The position numbers were made by a program, and so were the translations under genes. A stretch of DNA of 49,515 nt, from assembly GCA_013140705.1 (NCBI GenBank), contig JABFSH010000007.1:1-49515 (forward strand), read 5' to 3'. The notes below the pieces were generated by a model. It was given only the letters and a program-made list of their open reading frames with translations. It was not told the origin of the DNA and did no database searches. Source of the DNA: Methylococcaceae bacterium (GTDB lineage Bacteria; Pseudomonadota; Gammaproteobacteria; Methylococcales; Methylomonadaceae). This document shows, one piece after another, positions 36,570-44,663 of the stretch. Every line of letters starts with the position of its first letter. Position 1 is the first letter of the stretch.

Positions 36570-37015
36570 GCAATAGTTCTAACCATTACGAACTTTCGCC
36601 AATTGCCTCAAGCCGTCTACGACGGCATGTATCTTCGTATTCAACCCGCCTCGTGAACGCTCAAGCACTTGCTCACCATTCTTTAGGCGCTCCGGATGAA
36701 TGCTGGTGAGCACGAACGATCGTGCTATCATGAATATCACTTCAACGTCAGCATCTTTGCCTGATCCAGCAATAATCCGTTGTCAAATATCGGCATCCGG
36801 CCAAAGGGCAAAACGCTTGTAAGCCACTGTTCCAAAGGCCGAACTCGTCCGGCAAGTCACGCCACGGCACCCCTGTCCTGGCCATCCACAAATCCTCCTC
36901 TTCTACAAACAGCCGCTTGTCCGCTACTTTGGCTACAATCGATCTTTTTTCCTGGCAACATCTGTTTGATGCGTTCCCATTGATCATCACGCAGAGCTTA
37001 TTGAAGTGCAAGTTT
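36570..37015 (-). pseudogene. Decayed IS5-type transposase
   Basis: Fragments of one transposase are spread over three frames. Near 36985 the minus strand reads LRDDQWERIKQMLPGKK, then in another frame LFVEEEDLWMARTGVPWRDL, and near 36600-36670 NGEQVLERSRGGLNTKIHAV. These are, in order, the N-terminal, early and central parts of IS5-family DDE transposases. The middle (around the first catalytic Asp) is deleted and the C-terminal part is missing. It is an old, immobile remnant. Confidence 0.8.
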
Positions 37016-37234
37016 TAGCGAATCACTTATGGGAATCCATCTTCATAATGCTGATAAAGCTTACAGAATTTTTTCCATAATGATGCTACCTTTTAATGTT
37101 GTTAAATGTTGTTTTACATAATGTACTGACATCAGTGCAGTGGATTTTAATATAGTTCACCGAAAGGTGTTCACGCTCCAGAAAGTGGGTTCGGTTGGTA
37201 TGCTGGCTGGAGTTATTATTCAAGGGTGACCGCT

Positions 37235-39484
37235 ATGAAAACCAATATGTACTTAAAGCCTGGAAATATGACAATTGCTTTTGTGATTTTTTCATACCTA
37301 GTGTTTTCAAGTTATTCTTTTGCAAGCGATCTGTCTCAATTAGTGGGAAAAGATCTTGAGCATAATCGTGATTTCGTTGCTGCAGTAATGAAGGGTCGCA
37401 ATTATGTGGTTGAAGTTGATCAACAGGGTAAAATAAAACAAATTGTTGATACAGGCGCGAACGGTGATGGGACAGAGCCCCAACAAGTTGTAAAAGCGGC
37501 TTCCTTTGTTGATTCATCTGCAACAGTTTTTTCAGTTGATTTGCCAACAAACTTCGAAGGCCAGGATGCAATTGATTACATGGGCGTCGACTTGCCTGCG
37601 ATTGCTTCGTTGTATGGCTTAACGCCAGACAAACTACAGGATATCTTTCTAAACGATAATACGGTTCGAATTGATAGCAACAATCGTATTTTTTATGTTG
37701 ATAATACTGTAGAACAACAGGTGCAACCTACAAATAATGAGCCTGATGTTGCCGGTGTAACTACAACTGGATCGACTTCAAACAATCCCCTTGTCCCCAT
37801 TGCGTCACAGGCAACACTTGCAAACACTTTCAAGCTTCACAGCAAGCTTGGAGCGAGTAAAACAATATATCTCGATTTTGTCGGCTACACAGCTACGAAC
37901 ACTAAATGGTCTGCTTCAACTATTGTTGCACCGGCTTTCGACCTCAATGGAGACCCTCTGGCATTTGACAACAATGAGCGTAGCAACATTATCAGCATCT
38001 GGAACAGGGTATCTGAAGATTACATTCCGTTTGATGTTGACGTTACCACCGAGCCTCCATTAGCGGATGCATTATTGCGAACAAGCAATACGGACACCAC
38101 TTATGGAACACGTGTAGTAATAACAAAATCCGGTACGATCAATTGCAATTGTGGCGGTGTTGCTTATGTTGGTGTGGTATCGATGTTGAATAACTATGCA
38201 TATCAGCCAGCATGGGTTTTCCAGCAATCATTGGCAAACAACGAAAAATATATTGCCGAAGCAATATCGCATGAAGCGGGTCATACATTAGGTTTGATAC
38301 ATGATGGTCAAAAGATCGGTACCACGGTTAATTCCTATTATTTGGGTCATGGATCTGGCGTTGTTGGTTGGGCACCCATTATGGGGGCAGGTTACTATGC
38401 GAACGTAACACAGTGGGCTAATGGCGTATATCCAGGGGCGAATAACCAACAAAATGATATTGCTGTCTTGGCATCAAGAGGAATTCTGCCAAGAGGTGAT
38501 GACGTTGGAAATACGATAACTACTGCCAGTTCACTGACAGATTCGGGTACTGCCGGTGCAGCAAATATTCAAAAATTCGGAGTCATCGAAACTTCTAATG
38601 ACATAGATATGTTTTTAGTGAATACTGCGGGCGGTCTGGTTAATTTAACAGCTAGCCCGGTGGTTAAGGGGCCAAACCTCGATACGAGATTGACACTGTA
38701 CAAATCTGATGGGACAGTGGTTGCTACTGATGCGCCTGAACCCTCATTATCAGCAGCAATCAAAGTAACTGTGCCGGCTGGCATGTATTTTCTTGCAGTC
38801 AGTGGTTCCGGTCACGCTTCGGCAGGCTCCGATTATGGTTACCCAACCTACGGCAGTCTCGGTCAATATCAAGTAACCGGGTCATATACCGCTGCCAGCA
38901 TTGCGCTATCTCCGACAGCTGAATTAACGGCTTCAACTTTGACAGGACCTGCATCATTGACTGTAAATTTTTCTGCCAGCAATTCCGTTGGTAATGGCAG
39001 TATTATAGAGTATCGGTGGTCATTCGGTGATGGTACTACCTCAACGCTTTCAAATCCTTCGCATACCTATACAACTGTTGGTTTATATACAGTAACGTTG
39101 ACAATCAAGAACCAGTTTCAGTTGACCAGCACAATAACGACAACGATAACTGTTACGGCACCGCCAGCGCCATCATTACATGTTGCTTCGGCTAGTTTGG
39201 GCATTTTTAAAGCCAGTAAACTTAGGGCGCGAGTATCAATCACCGTCATGGATGCACAGGGGCGCCTGGTTCCAAATGCGGTGGTAAATGGGTCCTGGTC
39301 AGGAGGGTTCACGGGAAATCCCAGCAGTAAAACCGGTGCTAATGGTATTGTTGTTCACGCTTCGAATGCCATAGAAGTCGGTAAAGGAGGATCTGGAATT
39401 TACACTATTAAAAGTATTTCTCTACCTGGATACACATACAATTCCGCACAAAACGTCAAAAACATAATGACGGTCACCTGGTAA
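37235..39484 (+). CDS. Secreted metzincin-type metalloprotease with PPC and PKD domains
   Basis: A 749-residue exported protein. The signal peptide ends near residue 31 (YSFA). A propeptide-like region is followed by a catalytic domain with zinc site HEAGHTLGLIHD (from His346) and a likely Met-turn in APIMGAGYY. A pre-peptidase C-terminal beta domain follows at about 440-550 and a PKD domain at about 565-645 (YRWSFGDGTTS, then HTYTTVGLYTVTLT). A last Ig-like domain completes it. The ATG at 37235 is preceded by AAGGG; a GTG 9 bases upstream is less likely. It probably acts outside the cell; the target is unknown. Confidence 0.86.
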   Translation: MKTNMYLKPGNMTIAFVIFSYLVFSSYSFASDLSQLVGKDLEHNRDFVAAVMKGRNYVVEVDQQGKIKQIVDTGANGDGTEPQQVVKAASFVDSSATVFSVDLPTNFEGQDAIDYMGVDLPAIASLYGLTPDKLQDIFLNDNTVRIDSNNRIFYVDNTVEQQVQPTNNEPDVAGVTTTGSTSNNPLVPIASQATLANTFKLHSKLGASKTIYLDFVGYTATNTKWSASTIVAPAFDLNGDPLAFDNNERSNIISIWNRVSEDYIPFDVDVTTEPPLADALLRTSNTDTTYGTRVVITKSGTINCNCGGVAYVGVVSMLNNYAYQPAWVFQQSLANNEKYIAEAISHEAGHTLGLIHDGQKIGTTVNSYYLGHGSGVVGWAPIMGAGYYANVTQWANGVYPGANNQQNDIAVLASRGILPRGDDVGNTITTASSLTDSGTAGAANIQKFGVIETSNDIDMFLVNTAGGLVNLTASPVVKGPNLDTRLTLYKSDGTVVATDAPEPSLSAAIKVTVPAGMYFLAVSGSGHASAGSDYGYPTYGSLGQYQVTGSYTAASIALSPTAELTASTLTGPASLTVNFSASNSVGNGSIIEYRWSFGDGTTSTLSNPSHTYTTVGLYTVTLTIKNQFQLTSTITTTITVTAPPAPSLHVASASLGIFKASKLRARVSITVMDAQGRLVPNAVVNGSWSGGFTGNPSSKTGANGIVVHASNAIEVGKGGSGIYTIKSISLPGYTYNSAQNVKNIMTVTW

Positions 39485-39585
39485 CAAAAATCAGTCTAAA
39501 TAAGCAGGGGGCTTTTTACGCTCCCTTACTCATCTTAATCATTTCACTTTTTTAGCCACTCAATAGCAACGGGTATACCTCCGAT

Positions 39586-40644
39586 TTAATGTCCCTGGGT
39601 GACTGGCGGTGAACCGAAAGGATTGGCCAATGGCTCGCCTACAAAAATTCCTTGTCCAGGCTCCCAAACACTTTTCCAGTAAGCTTCAATGAGAGTATTG
39701 CCTCGGATATAGTAGTGAAGCAATACACCGGGATGCGGGAATTTAGCTGGGTAATTACAGGGTTCGATGACCGCTCCATAGCTAGCGGTTGCTCCCGCTT
39801 CAATCCAGTCAAGAATGTTCATTTGATCGCTGCCGCTCAAGATGCCGCCTGCGGAGGTTAAGTGGTCCGCAATAGCGCCAGGTAGATAAGTGTTTGTCTG
39901 AATGTTGGGTACATGCATCAAACCTGTAAAATAGAACATGACGTCGTTTTTATTTTCGATGGTTTCCTGTTCAAGATAGTGCACTGGCCAGAGTCCGGCG
40001 AATGTTTTAACAATGGCAGGAAAATATATAGCTCTGGAACTACGAGCCTGGTCTTTGGTTTTTAATAAATATGCAGTACCTTGTGGCCGGGTGAAATCAG
40101 AAGCGACACCTCGATCAATCAATTGTTTTACATCATTTAAAGTACGTCCGGCCAATACCATGGTTGGGCGCCAGCCAAAGTCGGTATATGGCTTTTGACT
40201 GTCGGAAGCAAAGTATGGGCTTTTTCTGCTTTCCTGGCAGACATTTGCACAGAATCCTTGGTCAAAATCTGAAGCAAAAGCAGTAGTAATGGACATGCAG
40301 TCCACCCTGAAAGGTTTTAACCATGTCAACACATAAGCCTGTACATCTTTTGGTGTTTTTGCTGTGACTTCCTGTTTGAGGTTAACAAAAGCATTTTTAG
40401 ATAATGAATCGGTATTTGAATCGAACCTGACATGAATAATGTTTGCTTGGGGAATTTGTCGTTTGATCTGATAATAATCGGCAGTTTGTTTACTCAATGG
40501 GTCTGAGTCATTAACTATAACGGCCAATTGTTTAGCGGTCAGGCTTGGTAATGGAGTAAAAAGCGGAGAGATTTTAGCGCCATGCGATGTGCTATGACAG
40601 AAGAAAAATATAAGTGATGCAGCGATGTGGCTGATACGATTCAT
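39586..40644 (-). CDS. TIGR03790-type secreted protein of unknown function
   Basis: A 352-residue exported protein with an N-terminal signal peptide (about 1-22, ending SHGA). It has the features of the TIGR03790 family: LAVIVNDSDPLSKQTADYY near the N-terminus, then QIPQANIIHVRF, a central VLAGRTLNDVKQLIDRGV, and ATASYGAVIEPCNYPAKFPHPG followed by a Tyr-rich strand near the end. No enzymatic activity is established that I know of. The Cys-rich stretch FCANVCQESRK is unusual. It is convergent with the metalloprotease and not in its operon. Confidence 0.7.
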   Translation of the reverse strand: MNRISHIAASLIFFFCHSTSHGAKISPLFTPLPSLTAKQLAVIVNDSDPLSKQTADYYQIKRQIPQANIIHVRFDSNTDSLSKNAFVNLKQEVTAKTPKDVQAYVLTWLKPFRVDCMSITTAFASDFDQGFCANVCQESRKSPYFASDSQKPYTDFGWRPTMVLAGRTLNDVKQLIDRGVASDFTRPQGTAYLLKTKDQARSSRAIYFPAIVKTFAGLWPVHYLEQETIENKNDVMFYFTGLMHVPNIQTNTYLPGAIADHLTSAGGILSGSDQMNILDWIEAGATASYGAVIEPCNYPAKFPHPGVLLHYYIRGNTLIEAYWKSVWEPGQGIFVGEPLANPFGSPPVTQGH

Positions 40645-41023
40645 TGGCAGTATCCAAGTATTTAGATTTGCGTTGTGATGTGAAAGTTGGCACTTCCTGT
40701 TTTATTCTGGAGGAAGCAGAATGCGGTCACTGTCGGGTTTGTGTGTTATGTGGCAATGATTCCCGACAAAATTGTCATCATGATTTCATGCAATTGACGC
40801 TTATCGTTGGCGTTTAATTGATGATGGGTGCCAGCTGCGATGAATCAATAACCCGGAGTGGTGGCGTATACTGAAATACCGGTTGGATCATACCATAGAA
40901 CAAATGGTCAACAAATTGATATGGAATTCTCCCAAGTTCTACATTGAAAATAGGCGGGATTTGCAACTTCAGCATTCGACGGTATTATCTGGAGTAAATT
41001 CATTTTTGCTGGGAGTTTGTTAT
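40645..41023. other. Intergenic region before the DUF2905 gene
   Basis: About 380 bases. A frame open from 40883 continues into the next gene but its upstream part has no family features, so I treat it as non-coding. GACAAAATTGTC near 40766 is a small inverted repeat. Nothing else was recognised. Confidence 0.35.
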
Positions 41024-41239
41024 ATGGCAATCGGAAAAATTCTGGCGATACTCGGCGCCATTCTGCTCGTCATAGGGCTAGTTCTTAATTATGCCCCCTG
41101 GTTAGTAAACTGGTTTGGGCGACTGCCAGGTGATATCCGTATTGAGGATGGGAATAAGCGAGTATATGTTCCTTTCGTCTCCATGCTGATAGTCAGTATT
41201 GTTTTAAGTATCCTATTGAATCTGTTTATTCGAAAATAA
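41024..41239 (+). CDS. DUF2905 small membrane protein
   Basis: A 71-residue protein with two membrane helices (about 4-24 and 48-68) joined by a short loop with WFGRLPGDIRIEDGN, the family signature. The start at 41024 is used because it begins just before the first helix and gives the normal family length of about 70. The function is unknown. Confidence 0.85.
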   Translation: MAIGKILAILGAILLVIGLVLNYAPWLVNWFGRLPGDIRIEDGNKRVYVPFVSMLIVSIVLSILLNLFIRK

Positions 41240-41347
41240 AGCCAAAAAATTGAATTGCCGAAATTATTTCGCTCACCTTTCGACTAGCTCAGGCTAACGG
41301 ATAAATTTTACTCGCTCCAAGTCGCGAAATTAATGTTTGAGTGGATC

Positions 41348-42247
41348 CTATCGGCCATTTGGAGCAACAGCAATAGATTTTGATGCATTGCTTAATTTAT
41401 TGATTAAATGCTCTAATTCAGGCTTTGTGGATGTCTGAATCGCATAAACCTGACGAGTAATTTCAGGTTCGGTTAGATAACGATAGCTGATGTCGGTAGC
41501 TTGTTTAGGCAGCGAGAATTCCGGCATCAACGCAAGACCAATACCTGCTTTCACCATGTGTAAAATCCATTCCTCGCTATTGCTTCGGTACGCCGCATAC
41601 AGACTGATTTCTTGGTGTTGGCAGATGCATCTGAGATCTTCTCTTAACTCGCAGTTTAAACGATCCAGATAAGGTTCGGATTGCAAGGCTTTCAGGTCAA
41701 CTTTATTTAACTGATTAAATCGATGATTGCTGCAGAAAGCGACCACGTAGCGTTCTTCGTAGAGCCAAGTAGACTGGTAGGGTAGCGATGTCGGCTTATG
41801 AGCTGGCGCAGTAATGACCAGATCAAGCGTACCGGAATCCAGTTGCTTCAACAAATTGATTTCGTTATCGATGATCAGTTCCATTTCGATATTGGAGTAT
41901 TCTTGTTGGTACCAGGCCAGGCAAGGGCTCAGCACTTGCGAGCCTATGGTTGTCATGAGCCCGATGCGCAGGGGAATGGTGTTCAGACGCGTAAACCGAA
42001 TCGCCTCTGCTTTTGTCGACTGCAAGTCTTTGTAAATTTTTCTGAGGTTTGGTTCAACCAGACGGCCAAGTGTAGTGAGCTGGCAACCGGATCGTGTCCT
42101 GGTAAACAACGCTCCGCCTATTTCGTCTTCAAGTTTTTTGATGGACTGCGTCAACGATGGTTGAGAAACATAAGTCTGTTGTGCTGCGTGAGTTATGGTG
42201 CCTTGATCGCAGACAGCCAGAAAATAGCGGATTTGCTGCATTTCCAT
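41348..42247 (-). CDS. LysR-family transcriptional regulator
   Basis: A 299-residue regulator with an N-terminal winged helix-turn-helix (EMQQIRYFLAVCDQGTITHAAQQTYVSQPSLTQSIKKLE compressed to its first 50 residues). A LysR substrate-binding domain follows from about residue 90. It is divergent from the EthD/CMD/esterase genes, the typical layout for a LysR protein controlling its neighbour. The 113-base gap contains a perfect palindrome that could be its operator. The inducer is unknown. Confidence 0.94.
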   Translation of the reverse strand: MEMQQIRYFLAVCDQGTITHAAQQTYVSQPSLTQSIKKLEDEIGGALFTRTRSGCQLTTLGRLVEPNLRKIYKDLQSTKAEAIRFTRLNTIPLRIGLMTTIGSQVLSPCLAWYQQEYSNIEMELIIDNEINLLKQLDSGTLDLVITAPAHKPTSLPYQSTWLYEERYVVAFCSNHRFNQLNKVDLKALQSEPYLDRLNCELREDLRCICQHQEISLYAAYRSNSEEWILHMVKAGIGLALMPEFSLPKQATDISYRYLTEPEITRQVYAIQTSTKPELEHLINKLSNASKSIAVAPNGR

Positions 42248-42261
42248 AGTGATGCCTCAAT

Positions 42262-42276
42262 ATAGGCATGGCCTAT
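42262..42276. promoter_or_regulatory. Probable LysR operator palindrome
   Basis: ATAGGC-ATG-GCCTAT is a perfect 6+6 palindrome with the T-N11-A form typical of LysR-type sites. It lies 15 bases upstream of the lysR start and about 100 bases before the divergent operon. A second, weaker CTAT/ATAG repeat is at 42281-42290. Confidence 0.6.
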
Positions 42277-42360
42277 TGTTCTATAGATAGTCGGTATTAT
42301 ACAAATGCTCAAACTTCCCTATATGATGGACGCTCCCGAAACTAACCATACTTGAAAACT

Positions 42361-42687
42361 ATGAAAACAGCAAAGTTGATTGTTATGTATCCTACTCCAG
42401 CGAATGTGGACGTTTTTGAGCAACGCTACGCGCAGGAACATGTTCCTATGGCGGTAGAAAAACTGGCCGGAAAAACCCGTTTTGTGGCGTCACTGATTAC
42501 GTCGGCTCCCGGACAACAACAAGCGCCATACCATCGCATTGCGGAGGTCTATTTTCCTTCAATGCAGGCGTTGGAAGCCTGCTTAAACTCGCCGGGCGGG
42601 CAGGAGACGGCAGGGCACGCCGTTGAAATTTCCAGTGGCGGTGCGCCCGTATTTCTAACTGCAGAAGTTGAAACTGTTGATTTCTAG
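42361..42687 (+). CDS. EthD-domain protein
   Basis: A 108-residue small protein with the EthD ferredoxin-like fold pattern: KLIVMYPTPANVDVFEQRYAQEHVPMA at the start and TAEVETVDF at the end. These dimeric proteins occur with P450 and other degradation systems; their role is usually unclear. The ATG at 42361 is preferred over the TTG nine bases upstream, though no strong ribosome binding site is present. It opens the operon divergent from lysR. Confidence 0.8.
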   Translation: MKTAKLIVMYPTPANVDVFEQRYAQEHVPMAVEKLAGKTRFVASLITSAPGQQQAPYHRIAEVYFPSMQALEACLNSPGGQETAGHAVEISSGGAPVFLTAEVETVDF

Positions 42688-42729
42688 TAAGTCGGCTATT
42701 TTTTGTCATTCATTATTTCAGGAGCATTG

Positions 42730-43278
42730 ATGTCCTACCTGCCTTCGAGTCCAGACTTGACCAACATAGCCGGATTGCTGGCCAAATATCCAGGAAGAGG
42801 CATTTTGTTGTTCAAGTTATTGGAAGATATTAAAACTAGTTTTTCCCCACTGAGCTCCGGTATGCGCGAACTCATCATTACCTATACGTCTGCATTGAAT
42901 AAGTCTGAATTCTGTTTCAATGTTCATAAGGCTTTGTTGCAAGAACAGGGTATTGATGAAGTTGTCTATGAACAATTAAAGTTGAATATAGACAGTGCGA
43001 ATGTAGATGAAAAACTGAAGCCTATTTTGCACTATGTGAAAAAATTGACGTTAACACCCGAGCAGATTACAGCAAGGGATGTTAACGCCATTTTTGCAGC
43101 TGGCTGGGATGAAAAGGCCTTTCTTGACTCCGTGTGCTTATGTGCGGTCGTAAATTGCATGAATCGTCTTGCAATGGGTATTGGTATCGACTTGAGCACA
43201 TTATCACCTACGAATATGTCTGGCCCGACCAATCCATGGTCATTAACGACACCAGAGAATGCTTTCGTTCAACATTGA
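42730..43278 (+). CDS. AhpD/CMD-like protein with altered CxxC motif
   Basis: A 182-residue protein of the carboxymuconolactone decarboxylase/AhpD-like fold. In peroxidase-type members the pattern CxxCxxxH is catalytic. Here it reads Ser59-Glu-Phe-Cys62-Phe-Asn-Val-His66, so the first cysteine is serine while the second and the histidine remain. Disulfide-based peroxide reduction is therefore doubtful. The start at 42730 is decided by AGGAG seven bases upstream. It lies 42 bases after the EthD-like gene. The product may act in the same step as its neighbours; substrate unknown. Confidence 0.8.
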   Translation: MSYLPSSPDLTNIAGLLAKYPGRGILLFKLLEDIKTSFSPLSSGMRELIITYTSALNKSEFCFNVHKALLQEQGIDEVVYEQLKLNIDSANVDEKLKPILHYVKKLTLTPEQITARDVNAIFAAGWDEKAFLDSVCLCAVVNCMNRLAMGIGIDLSTLSPTNMSGPTNPWSLTTPENAFVQH

Positions 43279-43304
43279 TCTTTTATATTTAAAAGGCCTA
43301 TCCA

Positions 43305-44420
43305 ATGAGCATATTACTCCTGTATTTTTTCAGATTGATGATTGTTTCCTCGGTAGCCGTATTGATCATAGGTTTGTTTAAACCGGAATGGTTACGTTAT
43401 CGCGATAAACAGCCAGATCCTCTTATGACTTTTGTCATCGCCGTTGGTTTTTTTATTACTGGCTTTACCGGCGCAAGCAAGACCTACTTTGAGGTCGAAG
43501 ATCATGTGCCTGTCTCCGTCAAGTCCGGAGGAACCGATCTGAGCGAAGCAGTTTATTCAAACGATGTGACCTCGAATACTTGCAAGCCAGGTTCAAAATT
43601 CGGCAAAGCCGGTGCCAGTAACGATGAGAAAACGCAAGACGGAATCCGGTTCTCAGTCAGAACGCCCACCAATTACAACGATACTGTTGCCCATCCCTTA
43701 CTGATGGTTTATGCGCCAGCCGGCAGGGATCGGACGGAATCAGAAGAATTTACCTTCATGACCCGCGATGCAACGGCGGCGGGCTTTATTGTCGCCTATG
43801 CCGACCACCGTCCGTTATCTCCGGAAGCGGTTGTGCAGCTTGCAGAAATACCGAAGCAAATTGCGCAACAATGGTGTGTCGACAAAAAAAGAATATTCCT
43901 GACCGGCCATTCAGATGGCGGTACCATTGCCATGGGAACCGCATTTTTTAACGGTACTAAACATATACCGGCGGCTATTGCACCCAGTGCCGCCGGTATC
44001 CGGGGAGCGGATCTGGAAGATCGAAATTGTGTGAAACCCATACCCGTGATGCTGATGCACAGCAGTCGAGACAAATTATTTCCCAATTTTGGCAAGGAAG
44101 CGATCGAATGGTGGGCAAGATGCAATAAATGCACGACCAAAACTTACAGTGTAAACGATCGAAAAATGTCTGATACCGCAAAAAATTGGGACTGGGAGGC
44201 CTACTATAATCAGGAGCTTGCCCAAAAAGCAAAGGATCTTAAAACCGGTCAGCCTTTGCCTTTTACCACTCCTGTTACAGATGTTGAAGGTTGTGTCGCT
44301 TATAGCGGCTGTAAAAACGGCGTACAAACCTGGTATTGTGAAGGATCAGGCCCGCATCCTGAATGGCCGGGAAAAAACAAGGCGATTATTGATTTCTTTA
44401 AAACCGTGAAAACAAACTAA
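43305..44420 (+). CDS. Membrane-anchored alpha/beta hydrolase (PHB-depolymerase/feruloyl-esterase-like)
   Basis: A 371-residue protein with two N-terminal hydrophobic segments (about 7-25 and 44-60) and a hydrolase domain facing the periplasm, by inference. The nucleophile is Ser203 in TGHSDGGT. MVYAPAGRDRTESEE resembles the oxyanion region of esterases of the polyhydroxybutyrate depolymerase group; GPHPEWPGKN near the end carries the probable catalytic histidine. Eight or so cysteines after residue 85 suggest disulfides. It is the third gene of the LysR-controlled unit, 26 bases after the CMD-like gene. Confidence 0.82.
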   Translation: MSILLLYFFRLMIVSSVAVLIIGLFKPEWLRYRDKQPDPLMTFVIAVGFFITGFTGASKTYFEVEDHVPVSVKSGGTDLSEAVYSNDVTSNTCKPGSKFGKAGASNDEKTQDGIRFSVRTPTNYNDTVAHPLLMVYAPAGRDRTESEEFTFMTRDATAAGFIVAYADHRPLSPEAVVQLAEIPKQIAQQWCVDKKRIFLTGHSDGGTIAMGTAFFNGTKHIPAAIAPSAAGIRGADLEDRNCVKPIPVMLMHSSRDKLFPNFGKEAIEWWARCNKCTTKTYSVNDRKMSDTAKNWDWEAYYNQELAQKAKDLKTGQPLPFTTPVTDVEGCVAYSGCKNGVQTWYCEGSGPHPEWPGKNKAIIDFFKTVKTN

Positions 44421-44479
44421 CCCATTGGGTATTGACTGCTACCTAAGGTTACTGACGCAGTTTCATCACTTTAATCAAA

Positions 44480-44509
44480 GTTCCATCATTCGAGTTGTTA
44501 TGATGGAAC
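44480..44509 (+). terminator. Hairpin after the esterase operon
   Basis: GTTCCATCAT and ATGATGGAAC form a perfect 10-base stem with a 10-base loop, 60 bases after the esterase stop. There is no T-run, so it may be a pause or processing site rather than a classic terminator. Confidence 0.4.
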
Positions 44510-44663
44510 TCTCCATTAACAGTTTTCCAAATGCCGGCAAAAGCGTTTTGTTAGCATGCTCGCAGTAAAAGCATTTACGTCATCCAGGCACCTTAAGAGT
44601 ATGCGTGAGATTATCCTGAAAAAAAGCTATCATACAAATTTATGATGTCTTCCCGGATTCACA

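Noticed and set aside
40883-41023. N-terminal extension of the DUF2905 protein
   Set aside because: The added 47 residues have no family match and would place a polar stretch before the first helix; the family is about 70 residues long.
41798-42265. 155-residue plus-strand frame opposite lysR
   Set aside because: It mirrors the LysR gene and has the composition of an antisense shadow.
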